NCBI GenBank assembly: GCA_019119635.1 | Contig: DWWP01000052.1 | Location: forward strand, 1 to 41,181 | Direction: 5' to 3' | Length of the DNA: 41,181 nucleotides | From: Candidatus Dietzia intestinipullorum | Lineage (GTDB): Bacteria > Actinomycetota > Actinomycetes > Mycobacteriales > Mycobacteriaceae | In this document: piece after piece, positions 1-7,857 of the stretch | Layout of the letters: each line of letters begins with the position of its first letter | How positions within the stretch are numbered: position 1 is the stretch's first letter | The notes under the pieces: generated by a model | Told to the model about the DNA's origin: nothing | Seen by the model: the letters and a program-made list of their open reading frames with translations, nothing else | The model's database searches: none | Position numbers and translations under genes: made by a program

Positions 1-50
1 CCACCGGATGTCGGCAGCAGCGGCTGTCGCCTCGACGAAAGGTCCCTCTC

Positions 51-248
51 ATGGTCACCAGGCCCAGCGGCTCCCTCGGCGGGATGCTCTACGACGGTTT
101 CGAGATGCTCCAGCGGGGGCTCGGCACCGCCAGCACCGCGGTCGGGATCGATCCCGGCGAGTTCATGGAGCAGTTCCACGTGCCGATCGCCTTCTCACTG
201 ATGCCCCTCGGAGCGGGCAGCATGGTCCTCGACCAGATCGGGATCTGA
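51..248 (+). CDS. Small protein of unknown function, possibly the 3' end of a longer gene
   Basis: Encodes 65 residues from an ATG at 51; an AAAGG about seven bases upstream could serve as ribosome-binding site. The same frame is open leftward to the window edge, so this may equally be the C-terminal part of a longer protein. The peptide is Gly/Met-rich with a mildly hydrophobic second half and no signal peptide or motif I recognise. It is followed by 90 bases and the promoter of the hydrolase gene. Function unknown. Confidence 0.4.
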   Translation: MVTRPSGSLGGMLYDGFEMLQRGLGTASTAVGIDPGEFMEQFHVPIAFSLMPLGAGSMVLDQIGI

Positions 249-325
249 CCGCGGGACCGGCCGCAGGCGGCGCGGGGAGACGACGACGAGCCGGGAGAAC
301 CGGCCGGTCGGGCGCCGGCGGACGA

Positions 326-331
326 TAGTCT
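326..331 (+). promoter_or_regulatory. -10 hexamer, leaderless promoter of the alpha/beta hydrolase gene
   Basis: TAGTCT ends seven bases before the ATG at 339, placing the expected transcription start at or next to the start codon. No ribosome-binding site lies between. Confidence 0.55.
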
Positions 332-338
332 CGGCTGC

Positions 339-1202
339 ATGCGCGAGTCCACGATCGTCGTCCCCGGCTCCTCCGGCATGCAGGCCACGCTGCACCACGC
401 GGACCAGCCGCGAGCCCTGCTCCTGCTGGTGCACGGCTTCGGTGAGCACTCCCGTCGCCACCGGCGGACGGTGCGGTTCCTGCTGGACCGCGGTGTCAGC
501 GTGGTCACCTACGACCTGCGCGGGCACGGTAGTGCGCCGGGGCCCCGCGTCACCGTCGCCGTGGAGGAGCACATCTCCGACAACCTGGCGGTCCGTGACG
601 CGGTGCTCGCGTGGAGCCGGGCGACGGACGACGGCGAGCTCGGCTCCCTGCCGCGCCTGCTCATGGGGCACTCCCTGGGCGGCCTGATCGCGGCGGAGTC
701 CGCACTGCGCCGGCCGTGGGACCTGAGCGGGCTGGTCCTGTCCTCGCCGGGGTTCGTGGTGGGGGAGGACTCCCCGGCCCCGCTGCGCGCGATGGCGCCC
801 TTGGTCGCGCGACTATTGCCGTGGCTCCCGGTCGAGAAGCTCGAGCCGGACGACATGTCCCGGGTACCGGAGTACGTGGCGGACTACGAGGCCGACCCGC
901 TCGTCCACCACGGCGGGGTCCCCGCGCGGTCCGCGGGCACGATGCTCGCCGGCGGCCGGCGCTTCCTGTCCCGCTGCGGAGCCCTGCGCACCCCCACGCT
1001 GCTCCTGGGCGGGTCCGCCGACACCGTCACCGCCCCGCGGGGCTTCCGCCGGTTCGCGACGGAGGCCGGCTCGGAGCACGACCCGCGCCCGGAGATCACC
1101 TACCGCGAGTTCGAGGGTGGGCGCCACGAGGTGCTCAACGACCTCTGCGCCGATGAGGCCTACTCGGCGCTCGGGGAGTGGCTGGACGCCCGGCTGGCCT
1201 GA
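339..1202 (+). CDS. Alpha/beta hydrolase, monoacylglycerol lipase-like (serine hydrolase)
   Basis: 287 residues, a normal length for the Hydrolase_4/monoacylglycerol lipase group. Visible motifs: the oxyanion-hole region VHGFGEH at 31-37, the nucleophile elbow GHSLGG with Ser112, a probable acid Asp228 in GSADTV and His263 in GGRHEV. Such enzymes cleave monoacylglycerols or related esters in the cytoplasm or at the membrane; the substrate here cannot be read. There is no signal peptide. The ATG at 339 is chosen because a -10 hexamer lies seven bases before it. The gene stands alone, 49 bases before purC, which has its own promoter. Confidence 0.85.
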   Translation: MRESTIVVPGSSGMQATLHHADQPRALLLLVHGFGEHSRRHRRTVRFLLDRGVSVVTYDLRGHGSAPGPRVTVAVEEHISDNLAVRDAVLAWSRATDDGELGSLPRLLMGHSLGGLIAAESALRRPWDLSGLVLSSPGFVVGEDSPAPLRAMAPLVARLLPWLPVEKLEPDDMSRVPEYVADYEADPLVHHGGVPARSAGTMLAGGRRFLSRCGALRTPTLLLGGSADTVTAPRGFRRFATEAGSEHDPRPEITYREFEGGRHEVLNDLCADEAYSALGEWLDARLA

Positions 1203-1238
1203 TCCGCGGGGGTGGCCGGGGCCGCCGGCGGGCCCGTC

Positions 1239-1244
1239 TACGCT
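1239..1244 (+). promoter_or_regulatory. -10 hexamer, leaderless promoter of purC
   Basis: TACGCT ends seven bases before the purC ATG at 1252. It supports that ATG over the in-frame upstream start at 1117, which would lie inside the hydrolase gene. Confidence 0.55.
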
Positions 1245-1251
1245 GGCCCCC

Positions 1252-2145
1252 ATGCGACCCGAGCTCTCCTCCTACCGCCACCTCGCCGCCGGGAAGGTGC
1301 GCGAGCTGTACCAGATCGACGGCGAGACGCTGCTCATGGTGGCCAGCGACCGCATCTCCGCGTACGACCACGTGCTCGAGACGCCGATCCCGGACAAGGG
1401 CCGGGTCCTCACCGCGATGAGCGCGTACTTCTTCGACGCACTCGACATGGCCAACCACCTCGCGGGCCCCCTCGACGACGAACGGATCCCGGCCGAGGTC
1501 CTGGGCCGCGCCATGGTGGTGCGACGGCTCGACATGGTGCAGGCGGAGTGCGTGGCCCGCGGGTACCTGACGGGCTCGGGGATGGTCGAGTACCGCGAGT
1601 CCGGCACGGTGTGCGGCATCGAGCTGCCCGCGGGGCTGGTCGAGGCGAGCAGGTTGCCGGAGCCGATCTTCACCCCGGCCACCAAGGCGGCGGTGGGGGA
1701 CCATGACGAGAACATCTCCTTCGAGCAGCTCGCGGAGCTCGTCGGTGGCGAGCTCGCCGAGCGGCTCCGTGCCGCGACGCTGGAGGTGTATTCGCGCGCC
1801 GCGGAGGCGGCCGCCGGACGCGGTGTGCTGCTCGCGGACACCAAGTTCGAGTTCGGGCTCGCGGACGGGCAGCTGGTCCTGGCAGACGAGGTGCTCACCC
1901 CCGACTCGTCCCGCTACTGGCCGGCGGACGGCTACGAGGCGGGCCGGGTGCAGCCGAGTTTCGACAAGCAGTACGTGCGCGACTGGCTGACCGGGCCGGA
2001 TTCGGGCTGGGACCGGTCCTCGGACCAACCGCCCCCGCCACTGCCGCGGGAGGTGGTCGAGGCCACCCGGGCGCGGTACATCGAGGCCTATGAGCGGATC
2101 TCCGGCCTCTCGTTTGACGACTGGATCGGAGGGGAGGCCGCATGA
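1252..2145 (+). CDS. purC: Phosphoribosylaminoimidazole-succinocarboxamide synthase
   Basis: SAICAR synthase joins aspartate to CAIR with ATP in de novo purine synthesis. The 297 residues are a usual length for the actinobacterial enzyme. The protein begins with the family's ATP-binding start ([10 protein letters not shown] near residue 12) and contains [21 protein letters not shown] and the signature [14 protein letters not shown] near residue 209. A longer frame opens at 1117, but homology begins only at [10 protein letters not shown], and the -10 hexamer at 1239-1244 agrees. The stop overlaps the ptrB start (ATGA), so the two are probably cotranscribed. It is the first of six purine genes in the left 17 kb. 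Confidence 0.96.
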   Translation: MRPELSSYRHLAAGKVRELYQIDGETLLMVASDRISAYDHVLETPIPDKGRVLTAMSAYFFDALDMANHLAGPLDDERIPAEVLGRAMVVRRLDMVQAECVARGYLTGSGMVEYRESGTVCGIELPAGLVEASRLPEPIFTPATKAAVGDHDENISFEQLAELVGGELAERLRAATLEVYSRAAEAAAGRGVLLADTKFEFGLADGQLVLADEVLTPDSSRYWPADGYEAGRVQPSFDKQYVRDWLTGPDSGWDRSSDQPPPPLPREVVEATRARYIEAYERISGLSFDDWIGGEAA

Positions 2146-4343
2146 GTGCGAATCCTGAGACCGGGCCCGTGCCGCCCGTCGCCGAGCGCAGGCCCTTCCG
2201 GCGTGAGCACCACGGACGCGTCGTCGTCGACCAGTACGAGTGGATGCGCGACAAGGACGCGCCGGAGACGCGCGCCCACCTGGAGGCGGAGAACGCCTAC
2301 ACCGACGCCATGACCGCCGACCTCAAGGGCCTGGAAGACGACGTCTACGAGGAGATCCGCTCCCGCGTCAAGGAGACCGACATGTCGGTCCCGGTCCGAT
2401 CGAGCGGCTGGTGGTACTTCTCCCGCACCGTCGAGGGGCTGTCGTATGCCCGGCACTGCCGGGTCCCCGTCGCGCCCGAGTTCCGCGACGACCCGTCCGA
2501 TCCGGCGGGCTGGGTGCCGCCGGAGGTCTCGCCGGGCGTGGAGCTGCCTGGTGAGCAACTGCTCCTGGACGGCAACGTCGAAGCCGAGGGATACGAGTAC
2601 TTCGCGCTCGGCGCGTTCTCGGTGAGCCACGACGGCCGGCTCCTGGCCTGGTCCACGGACACCGAGGGCGACGAGCGGTACACACTGCGCTTCCGGTCGC
2701 TGGACCCGGAGGTGGCGGCCCCCGACGAGGAGATCGCGGGGATCGCGCCCGGCGCCACCTGGTCGCGCGACGGCCGGTATGTCTTCTACGTGACCGTCGA
2801 CGACGCCTGGCGCCCCGACACGGTGTGGCGTCACCGCCTGGGGACCACCCGCGACGACGACGAGAAGGTGTTCCACGAGCCCGACGAGTCCTACTGGATC
2901 GGGGTCGGCGAGACCCGCAGCGAGAAGTACCTGCAGATCGGGCTCGGGTCCAAGATCACCACCGAGGTGTGGTGCCTCGAGTCGGAGAACCCGGCGGGCG
3001 AGTTCTGGTGCGTGCGGCCGCGCGAGGAGGGCGTCGAGTACGACGTCGAGCACGCGGTGGTCGGCGGCGAGGACCGATTCCTCATCACCCACAACGCGGG
3101 CGCCCCCAACTTCGCCGTGGTGGATGCGCCGGCCGGGCCCGTCGACGGGGACCTGCGCGCGCTGTCGCCGCTCGTGGAGCACCGCGAGGACGTGCGGATC
3201 GAGGGCGTGGACGCGTTCGCGCGAGTCCTGGTCCTGGACTACCGAGAGTCGGCGCTGCCGCGGTTCGCGCTCATGCCCCTGGACGTCGACTCCACCGCTG
3301 GCGTCGAGGCCTACGGGGAGTTCGCCCCGGTGGGGTTCGAGGAGGAGCTGTTCACCTCGGGGCCGGGCTCGAACCCCGAGTGGCACGCCCCGGTCCTGCG
3401 GTTCGGTTACGGCTCGTTCGTCACCCCGGGCCGCGTCTACTCGATGGCGATCGACTCCGGGGAGCGGACCCTGCTGCGCGAGCAGGAGGTGCTCGGCGGC
3501 TACGACCCGTCCGGGTACGTGCAGCGCCGGGACTGGGCCGTGGCCGAGGACGGCACACGGATCCCCCTCTCGCTGGTGATGTCCACGGACACCGCCGCGC
3601 GGGTGGACGCCGGCGAACCGGTGCCCACGCTGCTGTACGGCTACGGGTCCTACGAGGCCAGCATGGACCCGGGCTTCTCCGTGGCGCGGCTGTCCCTGCT
3701 CGAGCGGGGCATGCTCTACGCGGTGGCGCACGTGCGGGGCGGCGGCGAGATGGGCCGGCTCTGGTACGAGCACGGCAAGGAGCTGAACAAGCGGAACACC
3801 TTCACCGACTTCGTGGACTGCGCCCGGCACCTGGTCTCCCGCGGGACCACCACGCCGGAGCGCCTGGTGGCCGAGGGCGGCAGCGCGGGCGGCATGCTCG
3901 TGGGCGCCGTGGTCAACCTCGCCCCGGAACTGTTCGCCGGTGTGCAGGCCGTGGTCCCGTTCGTCGACCCCCTCACCTCGATCCTCATGCCGGAGCTGCC
4001 GCTGACGGTGATCGAGTGGGACGAGTGGGGCGATCCGCTGCACTCGCCGGAGGTCTACGACTACATGGCCTCCTACTCGCCGTACGAGAACATCGAGCCG
4101 GTCACGCACCCGGCGATCCTGGCCGTGACCTCACTCAATGACACCCGCGTGCTGTACGTGGAGCCGGCCAAGTGGGTGGCGCGACTGCGCGAGGTGTCGG
4201 CCTCGGCCAACTCCGCCGAGCGGCCGGTGCTGCTGCGCTGCGAGATGAGCGCGGGCCACGGCGGCGTGTCCGGGCGGTACGAGCGGTGGCGTCAGACGGC
4301 CTTCGAGTACGCGTGGACGGTGCGGACCGCCGGAGCCGGCTGA
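2142..4343 (+). CDS. ptrB: Oligopeptidase B / prolyl oligopeptidase family (S9) peptidase
   Basis: 733 residues with the S9 layout: an N-terminal beta-propeller (about 40-430) that filters substrates by size, then a C-terminal alpha/beta-hydrolase domain. The catalytic triad is visible as Ser581 in GGSAGGM, Asp667 in SLNDTRV and His706 in SAGHGG. Oligopeptidase B cuts short peptides after basic residues in the cytosol; the basic preference is inferred from family resemblance. There is no signal peptide. The start overlaps the purC stop by four bases (ATGA), implying translational coupling. The same purC-ptrB adjacency is known in mycobacteria. The gene is followed by a long palindrome that may end transcription. 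Confidence 0.92.
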   Translation: MSANPETGPVPPVAERRPFRREHHGRVVVDQYEWMRDKDAPETRAHLEAENAYTDAMTADLKGLEDDVYEEIRSRVKETDMSVPVRSSGWWYFSRTVEGLSYARHCRVPVAPEFRDDPSDPAGWVPPEVSPGVELPGEQLLLDGNVEAEGYEYFALGAFSVSHDGRLLAWSTDTEGDERYTLRFRSLDPEVAAPDEEIAGIAPGATWSRDGRYVFYVTVDDAWRPDTVWRHRLGTTRDDDEKVFHEPDESYWIGVGETRSEKYLQIGLGSKITTEVWCLESENPAGEFWCVRPREEGVEYDVEHAVVGGEDRFLITHNAGAPNFAVVDAPAGPVDGDLRALSPLVEHREDVRIEGVDAFARVLVLDYRESALPRFALMPLDVDSTAGVEAYGEFAPVGFEEELFTSGPGSNPEWHAPVLRFGYGSFVTPGRVYSMAIDSGERTLLREQEVLGGYDPSGYVQRRDWAVAEDGTRIPLSLVMSTDTAARVDAGEPVPTLLYGYGSYEASMDPGFSVARLSLLERGMLYAVAHVRGGGEMGRLWYEHGKELNKRNTFTDFVDCARHLVSRGTTTPERLVAEGGSAGGMLVGAVVNLAPELFAGVQAVVPFVDPLTSILMPELPLTVIEWDEWGDPLHSPEVYDYMASYSPYENIEPVTHPAILAVTSLNDTRVLYVEPAKWVARLREVSASANSAERPVLLRCEMSAGHGGVSGRYERWRQTAFEYAWTVRTAGAG

Positions 4344-4382
4344 CCCTGCCGCCCCACCCCCGCAGCCGCATCCCTTGGCCAT

Positions 4383-4528
4383 CCCCGCCCTGAGCACAGC
4401 CGCATCTCCGCCCCATCCCCACAACCACAGGCGGTCGCTGTAGAAGTCGATGTTGCTACGTGGACTTCTGCAGCGACCGCCTGCGGCTGTGCCCGGGGCG
4501 GGACGTGCGGCTGTGCCCGGGGAAGGGG
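4383..4528. repeat. Long imperfect palindrome between convergent genes
   Basis: The core is a 20-base inverted repeat (4429-4448 and 4463-4482) with one mismatch around a 14-base loop. Outside it the symmetry continues about the same centre: GCACAGCCGCA at 4394-4404 matches TGCGGCTGTGC at 4506-4516, and a second copy at 4482-4492 faces a degenerate match. The right arm also holds a 17-base direct repeat (4482-4498 and 4506-4522). It could form a hairpin of roughly 65 bp arms in either strand's RNA and terminate both ptrB and the leftward membrane gene. It has no T-tract. It could also be a small mobile element remnant. Confidence 0.75.
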
Positions 4529-4540
4529 CGGGCGGCCGGA

Positions 4541-5128
4541 TCAGCGGGTGGGGTCGGACGCGTCGTCGTCGCCCGGATCCATGGTCCGCACCATCGCGGA
4601 GGCGGGGATCACGGCACTGGCGAGGAACGTGAGGATGCCCAGGCCGCCCATCGTGTAGGCGAGTTTGTGGCCGTCTCCGAGTTCGAGACTCGAGCCGAAG
4701 ATCAACACCATCGAGATCACGAACAGCCCACCCGTCGTCACGTTCAGCGCCCGGGAACGCGCCGCCAGCAGGGTGTCGGTCTCGAACTCGTCCAGGTAGC
4801 GGGCGGGAGCGGTGTCCTTGGAGTCGATCGTGAGGCGCAGCATGGTCCAGACCGTGCAGATCACGACGGTCATGGGCAACCACGCGATGATGATCGGGAG
4901 CCAGAAGTAGCCGGCCACCACGATCGCGGCCATGATCGCCAGACTCACCCAATTGAGCTGCACGAGAAGTCGACGACGGGCCGGGGTCCGCCATGAGCGC
5001 AGGCTCCCGGCCGACCTGGTCTGCTGCCATTCGAACCGCCTCTCGGCCCGGGTTTTCTCGGACCCGGTTCTCTCGGCCCTGGTCAGGCCGTCACCGGCGG
5101 TCGGCGCGTCGTTCGGGTGCGTGTTCAT
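4541..5128 (-). CDS. Four-helix membrane protein paired with XRE regulator
   Basis: 195 residues. The first 55 are hydrophilic and charged; four probable membrane helices follow at about 58-76, 78-98, 130-148 and 157-178, with a charged loop containing DEFETDTLLAARSRALN between pairs. I recognise no enzymatic motif; the shape resembles the small DUF2178-type membrane proteins found beside compact Cro-like regulators, an analogy only. The ATG at 5128 is preceded by GAGAGGA and shares one base with the stop of the upstream regulator (TGATG), so the two are translated from one message. A longer frame extends upstream through the regulator but in a different reading frame and is not credible. Confidence 0.75.
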   Translation of the reverse strand: MNTHPNDAPTAGDGLTRAERTGSEKTRAERRFEWQQTRSAGSLRSWRTPARRRLLVQLNWVSLAIMAAIVVAGYFWLPIIIAWLPMTVVICTVWTMLRLTIDSKDTAPARYLDEFETDTLLAARSRALNVTTGGLFVISMVLIFGSSLELGDGHKLAYTMGGLGILTFLASAVIPASAMVRTMDPGDDDASDPTR

Positions 5129-5403
5129 CACGAATCCTCTCGGGTGCGGCGGTAGATCTCGGCGGACATCGGGCGGAACTCCTCGCGGGAGAACACGGCT
5201 TCCACGGGCAGATCGAACTCGGCGCAGATGCGGAAGGCCAGGTCGAGGCTCGGGTAGTGGTCCCCCCGCTCGAGCGCGCCCACGGTCTGCGGGTTGACCT
5301 CGATCCGCTCTGCCAGGGCGGCGCGGCTGAGCCGGTGTTCGGCACGCAGGACCGCGATTCGATTGAAGATGGGCTGTCTTTCGCCCCGTCTTGCTGGGCT
5401 CAT
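5128..5403 (-). CDS. Compact XRE/Cro-type helix-turn-helix regulator
   Basis: 91 residues, nearly all one HTH_3 domain: RIAVLRAEHRLSRAALAERI (about 15-34) covers helices one and two, and VNPQTVGALERGDHYPSLDL carries the recognition helix; the tail has FSREEF, as in YozG-like regulators. It should bind DNA as a dimer. It precedes the membrane protein gene with a one-base overlap. A TTGACA-17-AACACT promoter lies upstream with an inverted repeat across it, so autorepression is likely. The ATG at 5403 follows the -10 by seven bases, as in many leaderless genes here. Targets are unknown; the divergent gpx promoter is about 35 bases beyond. Confidence 0.85.
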   Translation of the reverse strand: MSPARRGERQPIFNRIAVLRAEHRLSRAALAERIEVNPQTVGALERGDHYPSLDLAFRICAEFDLPVEAVFSREEFRPMSAEIYRRTREDS

Positions 5404-5410
5404 GCATCAT

Positions 5411-5439
5411 AGTGTTGTAAAAACCCAACAGTTTGTCAA
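5411..5439 (-). promoter_or_regulatory. Strong promoter with inverted-repeat operator for the XRE/membrane operon
   Basis: On the minus strand TTGACA (5439-5434), a 17-base spacer and AACACT (5416-5411) precede the regulator ATG by seven bases. The inverted repeat TGTTG-8-CAACA (5413-5430) covers the -10 and spacer, the position expected of a repressor site. This short region is much more AT-rich than its surroundings. Confidence 0.65.
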
Positions 5440-5440
5440 C

Positions 5441-5474
5441 GGTGGATTCGCGGTGGGAAGGGGTGGATTCGGCG
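5441..5474 (+). repeat. Direct repeat GGTGGATTCG in the gpx upstream region
   Basis: GGTGGATTCG occurs at 5441-5450 and 5462-5471, 21 bases apart (two helical turns), immediately upstream of the gpx -10. It could be an activator or repressor site for gpx; nothing else supports this. Confidence 0.35.
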
Positions 5475-5480
5475 TAGGCT
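5475..5480 (+). promoter_or_regulatory. -10 hexamer, leaderless promoter of gpx
   Basis: TAGGCT ends seven bases before the ATG at 5488, pointing to the first of two tandem start codons. Confidence 0.55.
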
Positions 5481-5487
5481 CGGTCAC

Positions 5488-6003
5488 ATGAGCACCGAAA
5501 GTCAGATGAGCACCGGAAGCGTCCATGACATCGAGTTCACGACCATCGACGGCGAGAAGGCCTCGATGGCCGACTACGCGGGCCACGCGGTCCTGGTGGT
5601 CAACGTGGCCAGCGAGTGCGGCCTGACCCCGCAGTACGAGGGGCTGCAGGAACTCGCCGACGAGTACCGCGACCGCGGGTTCTTCGTCCTCGGCTTCCCG
5701 TCCAACCAGTTCATGGGGCAGGAGCCGGGCGACGAGGAGCAGATCAAGGAGTTCACCAGCGGCAAGTACGGGATCACGTTCCCGCTGGCGGCCAAGGTCG
5801 ACGTCAACGGCGAGGACCGACACCCGCTGTACGCCGAGCTGACCAAAGCCACCGACGCCGACGGCGAGGCCGGCGACGTGCAGTGGAACTTCGAGAAGTT
5901 CGTGCTGGACCCGCAGGGTCAGGTGGTCGCCCGCTTTCGCCCCAAGGTCGAGCCCGGCTCGCCGGAGCTGGCCGAGGCCATCGAGGACGTCCTGCCGGTC
6001 TGA
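5488..6003 (+). CDS. Glutathione peroxidase family thiol peroxidase
   Basis: 171 residues. The GPx catalytic tetrad is present in its cysteine form: Cys44 in ASECGLTPQY, Gln74 in FPSNQF and Trp133-Asn134 in WNFEKF. Actinobacteria lack glutathione, so the electron donor is probably thioredoxin or mycothiol/mycoredoxin; this is inference from family knowledge and from mshD in the same window. The enzyme should reduce peroxides in the cytosol. The first 18 bases of the gene are nearly repeated, giving tandem starts at 5488 and 5506; the promoter spacing favours the first. It is divergent from the XRE operon. Confidence 0.9.
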   Translation: MSTESQMSTGSVHDIEFTTIDGEKASMADYAGHAVLVVNVASECGLTPQYEGLQELADEYRDRGFFVLGFPSNQFMGQEPGDEEQIKEFTSGKYGITFPLAAKVDVNGEDRHPLYAELTKATDADGEAGDVQWNFEKFVLDPQGQVVARFRPKVEPGSPELAEAIEDVLPV

Positions 6004-6071
6004 TCGTGGTGTCACCTGACGTCCACCCGGGCGTGGCCGGCGAGTCACCCACGGCTGCCAACATCGCGCCC

Positions 6072-6776
6072 ATGACCCCACGACTCATCGTCTCTGTCTC
6101 GGGCCTGCGCGATTCCGTGCTAGACGACGCGGTGGACCTGGTCGAGGCCCTCGACCGCCGGTCGGTCCCCGTCTCCCTGCTCGTGGCGCCCCGGCGCGGG
6201 CACGAGTACCGGCTGGCCGAGGACGCCCCCACCCAGCAGTGGCTGCGCCACCGGCGAGGCCTGGGCGACTCGATCGTGTTGGGCGGGTACGACGAGGCCG
6301 CGACCCGGCGTCGTCGACCCGAGTTCGCCTCGCTGGGCCCCGCCGAGGCCGCGGCCCGGCTGGCCGCCGCGGACCGGCTCATGGCCGAGATGGGGCTGCG
6401 GACCAGGCTCTTCGCCCCGCCCCGGTGGGACGCGTCCCCCGGCTGTCTCGAGGCGCTGCCGGGCGCGGGGTTCCGCCTGTGCGCGTCCCTCGACGGTGTG
6501 TACGACGTGGTGCGCGGGACCGTCGACCGCGGCCGCGCGCTGTCCATGGGGGAGGGGTTCCTCGCCGACGGCTGGTGGTGCCGGGCCCTCGTCGCGGCGG
6601 CCGGGCGCACGGCGGAGGCCGGCGGACTGGTCCGCCTCAACGTCTCCGCCAAGCACCTGTCGCGGCGGGCGCCCCGGACGGCACTGCTCGACGCGGTGGA
6701 CCAGGTGACCGAGCGGTACGGCGCACGGGCCACCCGCTACGCGTGGTCCCCGGTCTCGCTGGTCCGCGCGGCCTGA
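6072..6776 (+). CDS. DUF2334 / polysaccharide-deacetylase-like protein
   Basis: 234 residues starting at [11 protein letters not shown]. Recognisable blocks are [17 protein letters not shown] near 32, a conserved LGGYDE near 76 and [16 protein letters not shown] near 118, in the order seen in DUF2334 proteins, which share the polysaccharide deacetylase barrel. Catalytic metal ligands are not obvious, so activity is uncertain. No signal peptide is visible. It stands directly before purS-purQ, as does a conserved hypothetical in mycobacteria. The ATG at 6072 is the only sensible start; sequence upstream in the frame is gpx in another phase. Confidence 0.75.
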   Translation: MTPRLIVSVSGLRDSVLDDAVDLVEALDRRSVPVSLLVAPRRGHEYRLAEDAPTQQWLRHRRGLGDSIVLGGYDEAATRRRRPEFASLGPAEAAARLAAADRLMAEMGLRTRLFAPPRWDASPGCLEALPGAGFRLCASLDGVYDVVRGTVDRGRALSMGEGFLADGWWCRALVAAAGRTAEAGGLVRLNVSAKHLSRRAPRTALLDAVDQVTERYGARATRYAWSPVSLVRAA

Positions 6777-6808
6777 ACACCGGCGCGGGCCTGCGCTGTT
6801 CCTGCGGG

Positions 6809-6814
6809 TAGGAT
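6809..6814 (+). promoter_or_regulatory. -10 hexamer for the purS-purQ operon
   Basis: TAGGAT lies 42 bases before the purS start; with a transcription start near 6821 the mRNA would have a leader of about 36 bases containing the GAGGAG ribosome-binding site at 6843-6848. Confidence 0.5.
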
Positions 6815-6856
6815 CGACCGCGTCCCGCGCAACCGCCCGAACGAGGAGTTCCCACC

Positions 6857-7102
6857 GTGGCCCGAGTCGTCGTCGAAGTCATGCCCAAGGCCGAGATCCT
6901 CGATCCGCAGGGCCAGGCCATCCACCGGGCTCTGGACCGCCTCGGCCACGGCGGTGTCACCGACGTGCGCCAGGGCAAGCGGTTCGAGCTCGAGGTCGCG
7001 GACACCGTGTCGGACGCCGAGCTCGAGGAGATCGCGTCCTCCCTGTTGGCCAACACGGTGATCGAGGACTGGAAGGTCGTCCGCACGGAGGTCGTGGCGT
7101 GA
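6857..7102 (+). CDS. purS: Phosphoribosylformylglycinamidine synthase, PurS subunit
   Basis: 81 residues, the normal size of PurS, the small bridging subunit of the three-part FGAM synthase (PurS-PurQ-PurL) used by Gram-positive bacteria. The sequence [18 protein letters not shown] at the start and the LEVAD block are typical. It begins with GTG at 6857, eight bases after GAGGAG (6843-6848), and its stop overlaps the purQ start by four bases (GTGA), so the subunits are translationally coupled. PurL is encoded separately from 9146. Confidence 0.95.
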   Translation: MARVVVEVMPKAEILDPQGQAIHRALDRLGHGGVTDVRQGKRFELEVADTVSDAELEEIASSLLANTVIEDWKVVRTEVVA

Positions 7103-7776
7103 GTGCACGGATCGGTGTCATCACGTTCCCGGGCACCCTGGACGACGTCGACGCGACGCGCGCCGTCACCCGGTCCGGTGCGGAGGCCGTGTCGCTCTGG
7201 CACGCCGACGCCGACCTCAAGGGTGTCGACGCGGTGGTGGTCCCGGGCGGCTTCTCCTACGGCGACTACCTGCGCTGCGGCGCGATCGCCTCGCTGGCGC
7301 CCGTGATGGGGGAGGTCATCTCCGCGGCCCGGGGCGGGATGCCGGTGCTCGGCATCTGCAACGGTTTCCAGATCCTGTGCGAGGCCGGACTGCTACCGGG
7401 CGCGCTGGGACGCAACCGGGATATGCACTTCATCTGCCGTGACGAGTGGCTGCGCGTGGAGAACACGAGCACGGCCTGGACGTCCCGGTACGAGCCGGGC
7501 GCCGAGATCCTGGTGCCGCTCAAATCCGGCGAGGGCCGCTACATGGCCACCGCCGAGACGATCGAGCAGCTCGAGGGCGAAGGCCGGGTCGTGTTCCGCT
7601 ACGCGGGCGGGGCGCCCAACGGTTCCACCGGGGACATCGCGGGCATCGCCTCGGCCGACGGCCGCGTGGTGGGGCTCATGCCGCACCCCGAGCACGCCAT
7701 CGACGCGCTGACCGGCCCCTCCGACGACGGGCTGGGCCTGTTCCTCTCCGCGCTGGACGCGGTCGTCACGGCGTAA
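7099..7776 (+). CDS. purQ: Phosphoribosylformylglycinamidine synthase, PurQ glutaminase subunit
   Basis: 225 residues of a class I glutamine amidotransferase. The catalytic triad is Cys87 in LGICNGFQ, His196 and Glu198 in [19 protein letters not shown] near 49-61 is the typical PurQ oxyanion region. It releases ammonia from glutamine for PurL in step four of purine synthesis. The GTG start overlaps purS. After its stop there are 81 bases and a separate promoter for the next gene. Confidence 0.97.
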   Translation: MSARIGVITFPGTLDDVDATRAVTRSGAEAVSLWHADADLKGVDAVVVPGGFSYGDYLRCGAIASLAPVMGEVISAARGGMPVLGICNGFQILCEAGLLPGALGRNRDMHFICRDEWLRVENTSTAWTSRYEPGAEILVPLKSGEGRYMATAETIEQLEGEGRVVFRYAGGAPNGSTGDIAGIASADGRVVGLMPHPEHAIDALTGPSDDGLGLFLSALDAVVTA

Positions 7777-7845
7777 GTGGCCGTTCAGATCAGAGTCCGG
7801 AGCGCCCACTCGGGACAAGACCATCGCCGCTCGCGCCGAATGCGG

Positions 7846-7851
7846 TAGAAC
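7846..7851 (+). promoter_or_regulatory. Probable -10 of the enoyl-reductase-like gene
   Basis: TAGAAC ends six bases before the ATG at 7858. The last base departs from TANNNT, so this is a weaker member of the leaderless set. Confidence 0.4.
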
Positions 7852-7857
7852 CGTGGG

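Noticed and set aside
2088-4109. Long minus-strand open frame opposite ptrB (673 codons)
   Set aside because: It mirrors the strong third-position GC of ptrB, which has a full catalytic triad; the antisense product has no recognisable domain. The same applies to the antisense frames opposite purL, emb and pst.
4541-5428. 295-codon frame as a single membrane protein
   Set aside because: Its first 100 residues are the regulator gene read in a different frame; the regulator has a clear HTH and the membrane gene has its own ribosome-binding site and start at 5128.
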